Part shown: in pieces, positions 1-5,583 of the stretch
Numbering within the stretch: the stretch's first letter is position 1
Layout: every line of letters begins with the position of its first letter
From: an uncultured Oscillospiraceae bacterium
GTDB taxonomy: Bacteria > Bacillota > Clostridia > Oscillospirales > Ruminococcaceae
Assembly (NCBI GenBank): GCA_900556525.1
Contig: USOZ01000058.1
Span: 1 to 8,543, forward strand
DNA length: 8,543 nucleotides
Direction of reading: 5' to 3'
Program-made: the position numbers and the translations under genes
The notes under the pieces: generated by a model
Seen by the model: only the letters and a program-made list of their open reading frames with translations
Told to the model about the DNA's origin: nothing
Databases searched by the model: none

Positions 1-78
1 TTGCTTCCTATGCAGAGCTGCTTGAGCTCATAATAACTGCCGTTGTAAATATTGATTTTTTAATGTATTCTATAACGT
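1..78. other. Upstream flank of the dnaX fragment, no clear gene
   Basis: No complete gene is visible. In the third frame an open stretch runs from the window edge to about position 122, overlapping the start of dnaX. I recognise nothing in it, so it could be the tail of an upstream gene or chance. A weak promoter-like pair, TTGTAA at 43-48 and TATTCT at 66-71 with 17 bases between, lies directly in front of the dnaX start. There is no Shine-Dalgarno-like sequence before the ATG at 79. The base composition is AT-rich like the dnaX fragment, so it probably belongs to the same, non-Bacillota, source. Confidence 0.35.
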
Positions 79-723
79 ATGGCTTACGAAGTTACGGCGA
101 CACGGCGTCGTCCACAGAATTTTGACAATCTTATTGGTCAGGAATTCGTTGCGGAAACTCTCAAGAATTCAATCCAGTCAAAAAAAATAGCTCACGCATA
201 TTTATTTTCAGGTCCGAGAGGATGTGGAAAAACATCAACCGCAAGAATTCTTGCAAAAGCCCTGAACTGCCAGAAAGGACCTACAGCTTTTCCATGCGGA
301 GAATGCGCAGCGTGCAAAGAAATAACAGCAGGATCTTCGCTCGACGTAATTGAAATAGACGGAGCTTCAAATACAAGCGTTAACGATGTCCGCCAAATAA
401 AAGACGAAGTTTTGTTTCCGCCGAATTCATGCAGATACAAAATCTACATAATCGATGAAGTGCACATGCTTTCAACCTCGGCATTCAACGCGCTTTTAAA
501 GACAATTGAAGAACCGCCGCCATACTGCATTTTTATTTTTGCAACTACGGAAATCCAAAAAGTTCCAGCCACAATAAAATCAAGATGCCAGCAGTTCAAC
601 TTTAGGCTTGTTCCAATTGAAAAAGTAAAACAGCAGCTTGCAGAAGCCGCCAACGAACTTGGAATAAAGGCAGAAGACGAAGCACTTTACTGGATTGCAA
701 GAGAATCGACAGGCTCAATCAGA
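79..723 (+). CDS. dnaX: DnaX, DNA polymerase III gamma/tau subunit, N-terminal fragment (3' end lost at chimeric junction)
   Basis: DnaX is the ATPase of the clamp loader that places the sliding clamp on DNA during replication. Visible motifs are Walker A GPRGCGKT (residues 45-52), a four-cysteine zinc module (C64, C73, C76, C79), Walker B with IIDEVH (about 124-129), sensor 1 ATT (155-157), the SRC arginine finger (168-170) and the start of sensor 2, GSIR (212-215). The family is usually about 500 residues or more; only 215 are here. After codon 215 the frame reads 37 residues of low-complexity K/R/S-rich text, which is rpsB in the wrong frame, before a stop at 837. The expected Asp after GSIR is absent. 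The start at 79 is the first ATG after an in-frame TAA at 73-75, but has no visible ribosome binding site. [13 protein letters not shown] and codon use unlike the rest of the window suggest a Treponema-like spirochaete source (inference). Confidence 0.9.
699..723. other. Chimeric junction between dnaX and rpsB
   Basis: This segment makes sense in two frames at once. In the dnaX frame it reads A/R-E-S-T-G-S-I-R, the normal approach to sensor 2. In the rpsB frame it reads K-R-I-D-R-L-N-Q, the normal run into the S2 motif around MEEDGTF. Before it only dnaX is sensible; after it only rpsB is sensible. Such a shared block of about 21-25 bases is what a short-k assembly graph needs to join two unrelated genomes. 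Base composition and codon choice change across it. A biological fusion would leave both genes broken and both are normally essential, so misassembly is the best explanation. Confidence 0.85.
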
Positions 724-1118
724 TTAAAAAGATGGAAGAAGACGGCACATTTGAACTGCTCCCCAAGAAGGAAGTTACACAGCTCAACCTCGAGATCGAA
801 AAACTCGAAAAGTTCATGGGCGGTATCAAGAACATGAAGAAGCTCCCCGGCGCTTTATTCGTAGTTGACCCCCGTAAGGAAAAGATCGCCGTTGCTGAAG
901 CAAAGAAGCTCGGTATCCCGGTTGTCGCTATCGTAGACACAAACTGCGATCCTGACGAAATCGACTATGTAATCCCCGGAAACGACGACGCTATCCGCGC
1001 AGTTAAGCTCATCGCAGGCGCAATGGCTGACGCTATCATCGCTGCTCGTCAGGGCACCGCTGAAGCTGAAGTTACAGGCGAAGAAGCAGAACCCGCAGCA
1101 GAAGCAGACGCAGAATAA
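699..1118 (+). CDS. rpsB: 30S ribosomal protein S2, C-terminal part (5' end missing)
   Basis: S2 is a structural protein of the small ribosomal subunit, needed for assembly of S1 and for translation initiation. About 139 codons remain of a usual 240-260. The visible sequence runs [21 protein letters not shown], then [21 protein letters not shown], then [29 protein letters not shown], all classic S2 signatures. The tail ends in an Ala/Glu-rich acidic stretch. The ATG at 732 encodes an internal Met of S2 and is not a real start; the real start lies on DNA not in this window. It is followed 34 bases later by tsf, the conserved rpsB-tsf order. The 5' truncation comes from the junction with dnaX, not from a natural deletion. 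Confidence 0.92.
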   Translation, partial: KRIDRLNQIKKMEEDGTFELLPKKEVTQLNLEIEKLEKFMGGIKNMKKLPGALFVVDPRKEKIAVAEAKKLGIPVVAIVDTNCDPDEIDYVIPGNDDAIRAVKLIAGAMADAIIAARQGTAEAEVTGEEAEPAAEADAE

Positions 1119-1136
1119 TTATTCGTAAATTATTAT

Positions 1137-1143
1137 AAAGGAG
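1137..1143 (+). promoter_or_regulatory. Ribosome binding site of tsf
   Basis: AAAGGAG lies nine bases before the ATG at 1153 and fixes the tsf start. Confidence 0.75.
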
Positions 1144-1152
1144 AAAATTGCA

Positions 1153-2073
1153 ATGGCTATTACAGCACAGGACGTAAAGCAGTTAAAGGAACTTACAAAC
1201 TGCGGCATGATGGACTGCAAGAGAGCGCTTGAAGAGGCTAACGGCGACGTTGACGCCGCTATCAAATACCTCAGAGAAAAGGGTCTTGCAAAGGCAGCTA
1301 AGAAGTCCGGCAGAATTGCTGCTGAAGGACTTGTATATACAAAGGTTGACAAGGCTAAGAAGGTCGGCGTTGCCGTTGAAATCAACGTTGAAACCGACTT
1401 TGCAGCTAAGACCGAAAGATTTATCGAGTTTGTTGAGCTTGTAGCTAACACCATTCTCGAAAACGACGTTGAAAGCGTTGAAGACCTCAAGGAAATCGTT
1501 CCCGCAGGCGAAACAGAAAAGATCGCAGACATTCTTACCGAAAGAATCGCTACTATCGGCGAAAACATTCAGATTCGCCGTTTCGTAAGAATGACAGGCG
1601 ATATTTATGAATATGTTCATAACGGCGGCGGCTCCATTATCGGTTCTATCATCAAGCTCGAATCCGATAACGGCGAAGACGACGCAGTTAAGGCTCTCGC
1701 TAAGGACCTTCTCCTCCAGATTACCGCAAGCGCTCCTCAGTATATTTCACAGGCTGACGTTCCCGCTTCCGTAATCGACGCTGAAAAGGAAGTTCAGCTT
1801 GCTCTCGTTAAGCAGGAAAACGCTGAATCCAAGAAGCCCAAGCCCGAAAACGTTCTCGAAAAGATCGTTGAAGGCAGAATGAGAAAGTTCGCAGAAGAGA
1901 TCTGCCTGCTCGACCAGCCTTTCGTTAAGGATCCCTCTATCACCGTTGCTAAGCACATCGCATCGGTTGGCAAGAACGTAAAGGTCGTTGCTTTTGCTCG
2001 TCTTGAAAAGGGCGAAGGTATCGAAAAGAAGGTTGATGACTTCGCTTCCGAAGTTGCTTCTATGGTTAAGTAA
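1153..2073 (+). CDS. tsf: Elongation factor Ts
   Basis: EF-Ts is the cytoplasmic nucleotide exchange factor that releases GDP from EF-Tu. The 306 residues are slightly longer than the 283 of E. coli. Residues 5-45 are the UBA-like N-domain with TNCGMMDCKRAL (15-26) and AIKYLREKGLAKAAKKSGR. The EF-Tu contact motif is ETDFAAKTERF (80-90); many family members have Val where this one has Ala84. The core continues with YEYVHNGGGSIIGSIIKLE (152-170) and a C-terminal region with LLDQPFVKDPSITV (252-265) and LEKGEGIEKK (284-293). The start ATG is set by a strong AAAGGAG. Lysine is almost always AAG and codon use is strongly biased, as expected for a highly expressed gene. It is cotranscribed with rpsB; an intrinsic terminator lies downstream, after a repeat element. 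Confidence 0.97.
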   Translation: MAITAQDVKQLKELTNCGMMDCKRALEEANGDVDAAIKYLREKGLAKAAKKSGRIAAEGLVYTKVDKAKKVGVAVEINVETDFAAKTERFIEFVELVANTILENDVESVEDLKEIVPAGETEKIADILTERIATIGENIQIRRFVRMTGDIYEYVHNGGGSIIGSIIKLESDNGEDDAVKALAKDLLLQITASAPQYISQADVPASVIDAEKEVQLALVKQENAESKKPKPENVLEKIVEGRMRKFAEEICLLDQPFVKDPSITVAKHIASVGKNVKVVAFARLEKGEGIEKKVDDFASEVASMVK

Positions 2074-2171
2074 TACTCAGCGCTAATTAAAAACTATGCA
2101 AAAAATCGAGTATAATCTTGCATATAGGGGTTATGCGAAGATTTTTTGTCTATAGTTTTATTGGTGATTAG
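2073..2171 (+). repeat. 99-base palindromic repeat, copy 1 (MITE-like, TA-flanked)
   Basis: This copy matches 2239-2337 at 92 of 99 positions without gaps. It folds into one long imperfect hairpin: 2081-2107 pairs with 2140-2166, and an inner stem pairs 2110-2115 with 2131-2136. If the element is read as 2076-2171 (CTCAGC to GATTAG), it is flanked by TA at 2074-2075 and TA at 2172-2173. That is the pattern left by IS630/Tc1-mariner-type miniature elements (inference). It starts directly at the tsf stop codon, between tsf and its terminator. It holds no open frame. An alternative is a structural RNA or REP-like repeat. Confidence 0.75.
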
Positions 2172-2189
2172 TATAATTCACGAAACAGT

Positions 2190-2228
2190 AACAGCACGCG
2201 GTATAAACTGCGTGCTGTTTTCTTTTTA
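2190..2228 (+). terminator. Intrinsic terminator of the rpsB-tsf operon
   Basis: The arms AACAGCACGC (2190-2199) and GCGTGCTGTT (2210-2219) pair perfectly over ten bases. The pairing can extend by one G.T and one G-C pair to leave a six-base loop. A T-rich tract (TTTTCTTTTTATTTT) follows at once. It lies 117 bases after tsf because repeat copy 1 sits in between. Confidence 0.9.
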
Positions 2229-2238
2229 TTTTATTTTT

Positions 2239-2337
2239 ATACTCAGCACCAATTAAAAACTATACAAAAAATCAAGTATAATCTTGCACATAGGGGTTAT
2301 ACAAAGATTTTTTGTCTATAGTTTTATTGGTGATTAG
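2239..2337 (+). repeat. 99-base palindromic repeat, copy 2
   Basis: This is the second copy of the element at 2073-2171, same orientation, offset 166 bases. Its outer arms CACCAAT (2247-2253) and ATTGGTG pair perfectly, and the inner stem GTATAA / TTATAC is also perfect. Copy 1 has G.T pairs at the matching places. The left flank is TA (2240-2241). The right flank is not TA but the start of the 161-base element. If that element and one copy of its TAG duplication are removed, the flank becomes TA (2502-2503), matching copy 1. Confidence 0.75.
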
Positions 2338-2498
2338 GGAGTGTTGACGCTAAAATAATGCGCAGATTTTCGAACATAAATTTTACGCAGACAAGGCAAA
2401 AAGGTGCAGGCAGGCTGCCGCCTGTCAAACCTTTTTAACGCAGAATGCGTGAAATTTTGCCAAAAAGATGCGTCATTAGGCTTAGTGTCAACACGACC
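2338..2498. mobile_element. 161-base palindromic miniature element with TAG target duplication
   Basis: The left end GG(A)GTGTTGAC.CTAA is repeated inverted at the right end (GTGTTGAC at 2341-2348 against GTCAACAC at 2487-2494). Pairing goes on inward: TAATG.CGCA against TGCGTCATTA, AAATTTTACGC against GCGTGAAATTT, and AAAAAGGT (2398-2405) against ACCTTTTT (2429-2436), with CAGGC / GCCTG inside. TAG stands on both sides (2335-2337 and 2499-2501). No transposase is present, so it is a non-autonomous, MITE-like element. GG tips and a short TA-centred target would suit an IS5-type parent, but that is a guess. The inner A-tract, GC stem and T-tract could also act as a terminator for either strand. 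An open frame of 76 codons starting inside it (2404) is not a plausible gene. Confidence 0.7.
2398..2436. terminator. Possible bidirectional terminator within the palindromic element
   Basis: AAAAAGGT and ACCTTTTT pair over eight bases around an inner CAGGC / GCCTG stem, ending in five T on both strands. It lies between the convergent tsf and LCP-like genes. No other convincing terminator is seen for the minus-strand gene ending at 2535, so it may serve that gene. Confidence 0.45.
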
Positions 2499-2534
2499 TA
2501 GTATTAAGCACCTGTCGGGGCAATATCTCTTTTT

Positions 2535-3512
2535 TTACTGCACCGCTCCCGTCTCTGTCATTCCGAAACGATCGTGTATCGTATTTATTGAGTTCTCTGC
2601 GATAATGAAGTATCCCCCGTCGGTCTCGCCGTAGGGTATGTAATATTCGCAGGGATTTATGCTGTTCTCGCTGGTATACAAAAGTACAGACTGATAATCG
2701 GTGTAGTCGCTGAATGTGAAGTCGGTATCCGTGCTGCCGAGGAGCTTTTCGGCGCGCGCCTGAAGCTCGGTCGAGGAGAGATTGCGGAAATTACGGTTCA
2801 CCATGTTCATTGCCGCCGAACCGTGTATCGCCAGCGTATAATCCGCACCCTTTCCGAAAGGATAAACGAGATAGCTGTAGAGCGTTTCGCCGTCGAAATA
2901 CTGCGTTCCCGCAGGGAAAATTACTTTATCGACAGTTTCCTGCTTCTGCCGCGTTACCTCCTGTTCTTCCCCGTCAACTTCGACAATTTCGTTTACAAGA
3001 ACGGTTTCTACCTTCTGTTCGGTAATATCCGACGGAACATTCACATAAACTGTTCCTGTCAGGTCAACAAAGTCAATGAACGAAAGACGGTCGAATTTTA
3101 TATAATTGTCACATTCAATGCCGAGCGTGTTCTTTATTCCGCCCATAACGGCAGCCGCGCCGAAATTGTCGTACATTTCATAAAGGCTGCCCATATTCCC
3201 GCCGTATTCCACGCGCATATTTTCGGGAAGCGCCGCGAAAACAACGGAATCCTGCCTCGGATAATAGTGCATGAGCATATAATATTTCGGAGTTCCCGCT
3301 TTCATCTCGGAAAGCATGAGCAGAACGGTCGTCTGAACCTCCGCGCTCGGGCGATAGTCCGCACCTCCGACGGTGTATGAACCGACGTCCTTAGACGCGG
3401 GGAAAAGCGAATCCCATATACTGCTCACAAAAAATCCCAGAATAATAAATGAAACAATAAGCGTAATAACGTAGATATACCAGTTGCTTTTTCTCTTGAC
3501 ACCCATTGGCAT
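2535..3512 (-). CDS. Membrane-anchored LytR-CpsA-Psr (LCP)-like protein with altered active site
   Basis: LCP proteins transfer undecaprenyl-linked polymers such as teichoic acids onto peptidoglycan outside the cell. This 325-residue protein has a short basic N-terminus (GVKRKSN), one membrane helix (about 11-29) and an extracellular domain. The LCP pattern shows as VLLMLSEM (63-70), FAALPENMRVEY (92-103), the NTLGIECDNYIKFDRLSFIDFVDLTGTVYVNVP region (about 128-160) and FDGETLYSYLVYP (206-218). Where active family members have PRD(T), this one has PENM. The later Arg-rich stretch ending in RQQ is replaced by GKGADYTLAIHGSAAMNMV (220-238). A catalytic role is therefore doubtful; a binding or scaffold role is possible. 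I chose ATG at 3512 because GAAAGGTG at 3524-3517 is spaced for it; a TTG at 3530 would overlap that site. The family call rests on remembered patterns, and the sequence is divergent. Confidence 0.7.
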   Translation of the reverse strand: MPMGVKRKSNWYIYVITLIVSFIILGFFVSSIWDSLFPASKDVGSYTVGGADYRPSAEVQTTVLLMLSEMKAGTPKYYMLMHYYPRQDSVVFAALPENMRVEYGGNMGSLYEMYDNFGAAAVMGGIKNTLGIECDNYIKFDRLSFIDFVDLTGTVYVNVPSDITEQKVETVLVNEIVEVDGEEQEVTRQKQETVDKVIFPAGTQYFDGETLYSYLVYPFGKGADYTLAIHGSAAMNMVNRNFRNLSSTELQARAEKLLGSTDTDFTFSDYTDYQSVLLYTSENSINPCEYYIPYGETDGGYFIIAENSINTIHDRFGMTETGAVQ

Positions 3513-3516
3513 TCGG

Positions 3517-3524
3517 CACCTTTC
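3517..3524 (-). promoter_or_regulatory. Ribosome binding site of the LCP-like gene
   Basis: On the minus strand GAAAGGTG ends four bases before the ATG at 3512, with the AAAGG core about six bases away. It decides between ATG 3512 and the upstream TTG at 3530. Confidence 0.6.
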
Positions 3525-3556
3525 AAACAAAATGTAAAAATAAACCTAAAAAACAG

Positions 3557-3585
3557 TTGAAATTTCGGAGTAAAAAGTATATAAT
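3557..3585 (+). promoter_or_regulatory. Sigma-A-type promoter of alr
   Basis: TTGAAA (3557-3562) and a perfect TATAAT (3580-3585) are 17 bases apart. Expected transcription start is near 3592, giving a leader of about 109 bases before alr. The leader shows only a weak AAAAGG / CCTTTT stem and no riboswitch I recognise. Confidence 0.75.
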
Positions 3586-3622
3586 AAAAAGGATAAAAGC
3601 CTTTTAAACATTATCTTTTTTT

Positions 3623-3651
3623 ATTTTACCACATATTTCGGAAAAATTCAA
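3623..3651 (-). promoter_or_regulatory. Extended -10 promoter of the LCP-like gene
   Basis: Read on the minus strand, TTGAAT (3651-3646) and TAAAAT (3628-3623) are 17 bases apart, with a TGG extension directly before the -10. Expected start is near 3616, giving a leader of about 104 bases. It faces the alr promoter, and the two transcripts would overlap at their 5' ends. Confidence 0.65.
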
Positions 3652-3660
3652 TAGGAAACC

Positions 3661-3720
3661 ATGAAAAGAGTTTCCGTAATTCATTTACAGGAGCATTTCA
3701 GTGAAGAAATTATTACATAG
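3661..3720 (+). CDS. Possible 19-codon upstream open frame overlapping alr
   Basis: ATG at 3661 is preceded by AGGA with five-base spacing (3652-3655) and opens a 19-residue frame (MKRVSVIHLQ...) ending with TAG at 3718-3720, inside alr in another frame. It could be a leader peptide coupling translation to the GTG start of alr, or chance. It has no recognisable motif. Confidence 0.2.
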   Translation: MKRVSVIHLQEHFSEEIIT

Positions 3721-4825
3721 AGCATGGGCTGAAATAAATCTCGACGCGCTTGACGCAAATGTTGAAGCAATACGCGCCGCAGCGCCCGGAAAAACGATAA
3801 TGGCTGTCGTTAAGGCGAACGCCTACGGTCACGGCATAAAGATTGCCGCGCCCGAGCTTTTCCGTATCGGAGTGAAATATTTCGCGGTCTCGTGCATGGC
3901 GGAAGCGCTGGAGCTGCGCGAAATTTTACCCGAAGCCGAAATTCTGATTTTCGGTTACTGCGACGAGGAGCAGTTCTCCGAGCTTATCGCGCATGACCTT
4001 ATCCAGACGGTCGGCGAAACGGGCTTTGCGAAAAGCCTTTCCGACTACGCGCTCAAAAACAGAGTGAAAATCCGCGTCCATGTCAAGGCTAACACGGGCA
4101 TGACCCGTATCGGAATTGATACCCCCGAGGAGCTTTCGGAAATACTCGCTCTGTCGGGACTTTCGGTTGAGGGCGTTTATACGCACTTTGCCTGCGCCGA
4201 CAGCACAGACCCCGATGACGACGAATACACTCGCGGGCAGCAGGAAAAATTGAACAAAATAGGCGAAAAAGCGAAAAAAGCGGGCATTCCCGTCTATTCG
4301 CAGAACAGCGGCGGCATACTCTATCACAGCGATTTCGACGGCGAGATCGTGCGCAGCGGCATTATCACCTACGGCTGTATGCCCAACACCGCTGAAAAGC
4401 TGCCTATCCCGCTTACGCCCGTAATGCGGCTTCGCGCGCGCGTCTGCCAGCTCAAGGATATTCCCGCGGGTGTCCCCGTAAGCTATGGAAGAACGTTCGT
4501 TTCCGAAGCGCCCATGCGCCTCGCGGTGATACCGATAGGCTATGCGGACGGCTATTCGCGTTCGCTTTCGGGAAAGGGCGCAGTCTATGTGAACGGTCAG
4601 CGCTGTCCGATATGCGGGCGTATATGTATGGATCAAACAATAGTTGACGTTACAGGAAAAGATGTTTCCGTCGGCGATATTGCCGAGATATATTCCGACT
4701 CGATACCCGAAATTATGGTCGATAACATTGCCGACAGTCTGGGAACAATAGGATACGAGCTTCTCTGCCGCGTCAGCGCGCGTATTCCGCGCGTCGGGGT
4801 GAGAAACGGCGAACCGATAGAATAA
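3701..4825 (+). CDS. alr: Alanine racemase
   Basis: This PLP enzyme interconverts L- and D-alanine in the cytoplasm, supplying D-Ala for peptidoglycan and, where present, for D-alanylated teichoic acids. The 374-residue length is normal. The PLP lysine is K38 in VVKANAYGHG. Other expected sites are R136 in NTGMTRIG, H162 in YTHFA, N202, R218 in VRSGIITYG (pyridine nitrogen contact) and the second catalytic base Y262 in SYGRTF, followed by ICMDQTIVDVT (308-318). The N-terminal TIM barrel covers about 1-235, the C-terminal beta domain the rest. The start is GTG at 3701, supported by AGGAG at 3689-3693. Sigma-A promoter at 3557-3585. The PHP gene follows after 18 bases, so they are probably cotranscribed. 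The divergently read LCP-like gene also belongs to the envelope. Confidence 0.96.
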   Translation: MKKLLHRAWAEINLDALDANVEAIRAAAPGKTIMAVVKANAYGHGIKIAAPELFRIGVKYFAVSCMAEALELREILPEAEILIFGYCDEEQFSELIAHDLIQTVGETGFAKSLSDYALKNRVKIRVHVKANTGMTRIGIDTPEELSEILALSGLSVEGVYTHFACADSTDPDDDEYTRGQQEKLNKIGEKAKKAGIPVYSQNSGGILYHSDFDGEIVRSGIITYGCMPNTAEKLPIPLTPVMRLRARVCQLKDIPAGVPVSYGRTFVSEAPMRLAVIPIGYADGYSRSLSGKGAVYVNGQRCPICGRICMDQTIVDVTGKDVSVGDIAEIYSDSIPEIMVDNIADSLGTIGYELLCRVSARIPRVGVRNGEPIE

Positions 4826-4843
4826 TCCCCAAGGAGATCAAGA

Positions 4844-5521
4844 ATGCACCGCTATGAAACGCATTTTCATACTGCCGAGACAAGCGCCTGCGCAAGCGCA
4901 AGCGCCGAAAAGCAGATAAAATTCTATAAAAGCCGCGGGTTTACGGGTGTTTTCGTGACCGACCATTTCTTTAACGGAAACACCTGCGTTCCCGCTTCCC
5001 TGCCGTGGAACGAGCGCGTTGAGCGCTTCTGCCTCGGCTATGAAAACGCGAAGCGCGTTGGCGATGAACTGGGCGTAGACGTGTTCTTCGGCTGGGAATA
5101 TTCCTACATGGGCGCCGATCTGCTCACCTACGGACTGGACAAGCAGTGGCTGCTTAATCACCCACTGCTGCTTAAAATGGACCCGAACAGCTATTGCGAC
5201 CTCGTTGCGAGCGAGGGCGGGATGATAGTTCAGGCGCACCCCTTCCGCGAAGCAAGCTATATCCAAATGATACGTCTTTTCCCGAAAAAATGCACGGGCT
5301 GCGAGATAATAAACGGCTGCAATCCCGACGAGGCGAACGAAATCGCGGCATTTTACGCTAAGCACTATTCGCTTATGCCGACTGCGGGGAGCGACAACCA
5401 TTCGGGCGAACAGGAGCGGCTCTGCGGAATTGAAACAGATGAAAAAATACAAAGCAGCGCACATTTTATCGAACTGATAAAATGCGGAAAATACAGCATT
5501 TTCGATACGCGGGACGAATGA
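4844..5521 (+). CDS. PHP-domain metal-dependent phosphoesterase
   Basis: PHP-family proteins hydrolyse phosphoesters with a cluster of metal ions held by His, Asp and Glu; relatives include histidinol phosphatase and nucleoside phosphate phosphatases. All motifs are in order in this 225-residue protein: HFH at H7/H9, TDH at D40/H41, the GWEY glutamate E85, AHPFR with H132, and GSDNHSG with D184 and H186. No signal peptide is seen, so it is cytoplasmic. It is a single-domain protein without the polymerase parts of larger PHP proteins. The start is fixed by AAGGAGAT at 4831-4838. It lies 18 bases after alr and is likely in the same transcript. The substrate cannot be read from the sequence; nothing nearby suggests histidine biosynthesis. 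Confidence 0.88.
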   Translation: MHRYETHFHTAETSACASASAEKQIKFYKSRGFTGVFVTDHFFNGNTCVPASLPWNERVERFCLGYENAKRVGDELGVDVFFGWEYSYMGADLLTYGLDKQWLLNHPLLLKMDPNSYCDLVASEGGMIVQAHPFREASYIQMIRLFPKKCTGCEIINGCNPDEANEIAAFYAKHYSLMPTAGSDNHSGEQERLCGIETDEKIQSSAHFIELIKCGKYSIFDTRDE

Positions 5522-5532
5522 CCGCGCACGGC

Positions 5533-5561
5533 TTGATTTTTTGTATATTTTATATTATAAT
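5533..5561 (+). promoter_or_regulatory. Internal promoter before the phosphotransferase gene
   Basis: TTGATT (5533-5538) and a perfect TATAAT (5556-5561) are separated by 17 bases, in the 62-base gap after the PHP gene. It would start transcription near 5568, just upstream of the ribosome binding site at 5569-5576, leaving a very short leader. It could give the downstream four genes their own control apart from alr. Confidence 0.7.
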
Positions 5562-5583
5562 TAGGTAGAAAGGGGGCTTCCGT

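Noticed and set aside
724..837. A 37-residue C-terminal extension of DnaX rich in Lys, Arg and Ser
   Set aside because: It is the rpsB coding sequence read in the wrong frame after the chimeric join, with no resemblance to DnaX.
732..1118. A complete small gene starting at ATG 732
   Set aside because: The Met is the internal one of the S2 motif MEEDGTF, the S2 frame extends upstream to at least 699, and no ribosome binding site precedes it.
1114..1134. AT-only inverted repeat between rpsB and tsf
   Set aside because: The seven A-T pairs are too weak and too likely by chance in an AT-rich gap to be called a regulatory hairpin.
2073..2337. CRISPR array from two 99-base repeats separated by 67 bases
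   Set aside because: The units are far too long, only two exist, the spacer is a terminator, and no cas gene is near.
2404..2634. A 76-codon open frame in the convergent intergenic region
   Set aside because: It spans half of the palindromic element and the antisense end of the LCP-like gene, and lacks any protein-like pattern.
2823..3380. A 185-codon plus-strand frame opposite the LCP-like gene
   Set aside because: It is the complement of a supported coding sequence, has no good ribosome binding site and shows no recognisable domain.
3592..3700. Riboswitch or T-box in the alr leader
   Set aside because: The roughly 109-base leader is AT-rich with one weak six-base stem and shows no T-box or known aptamer core.
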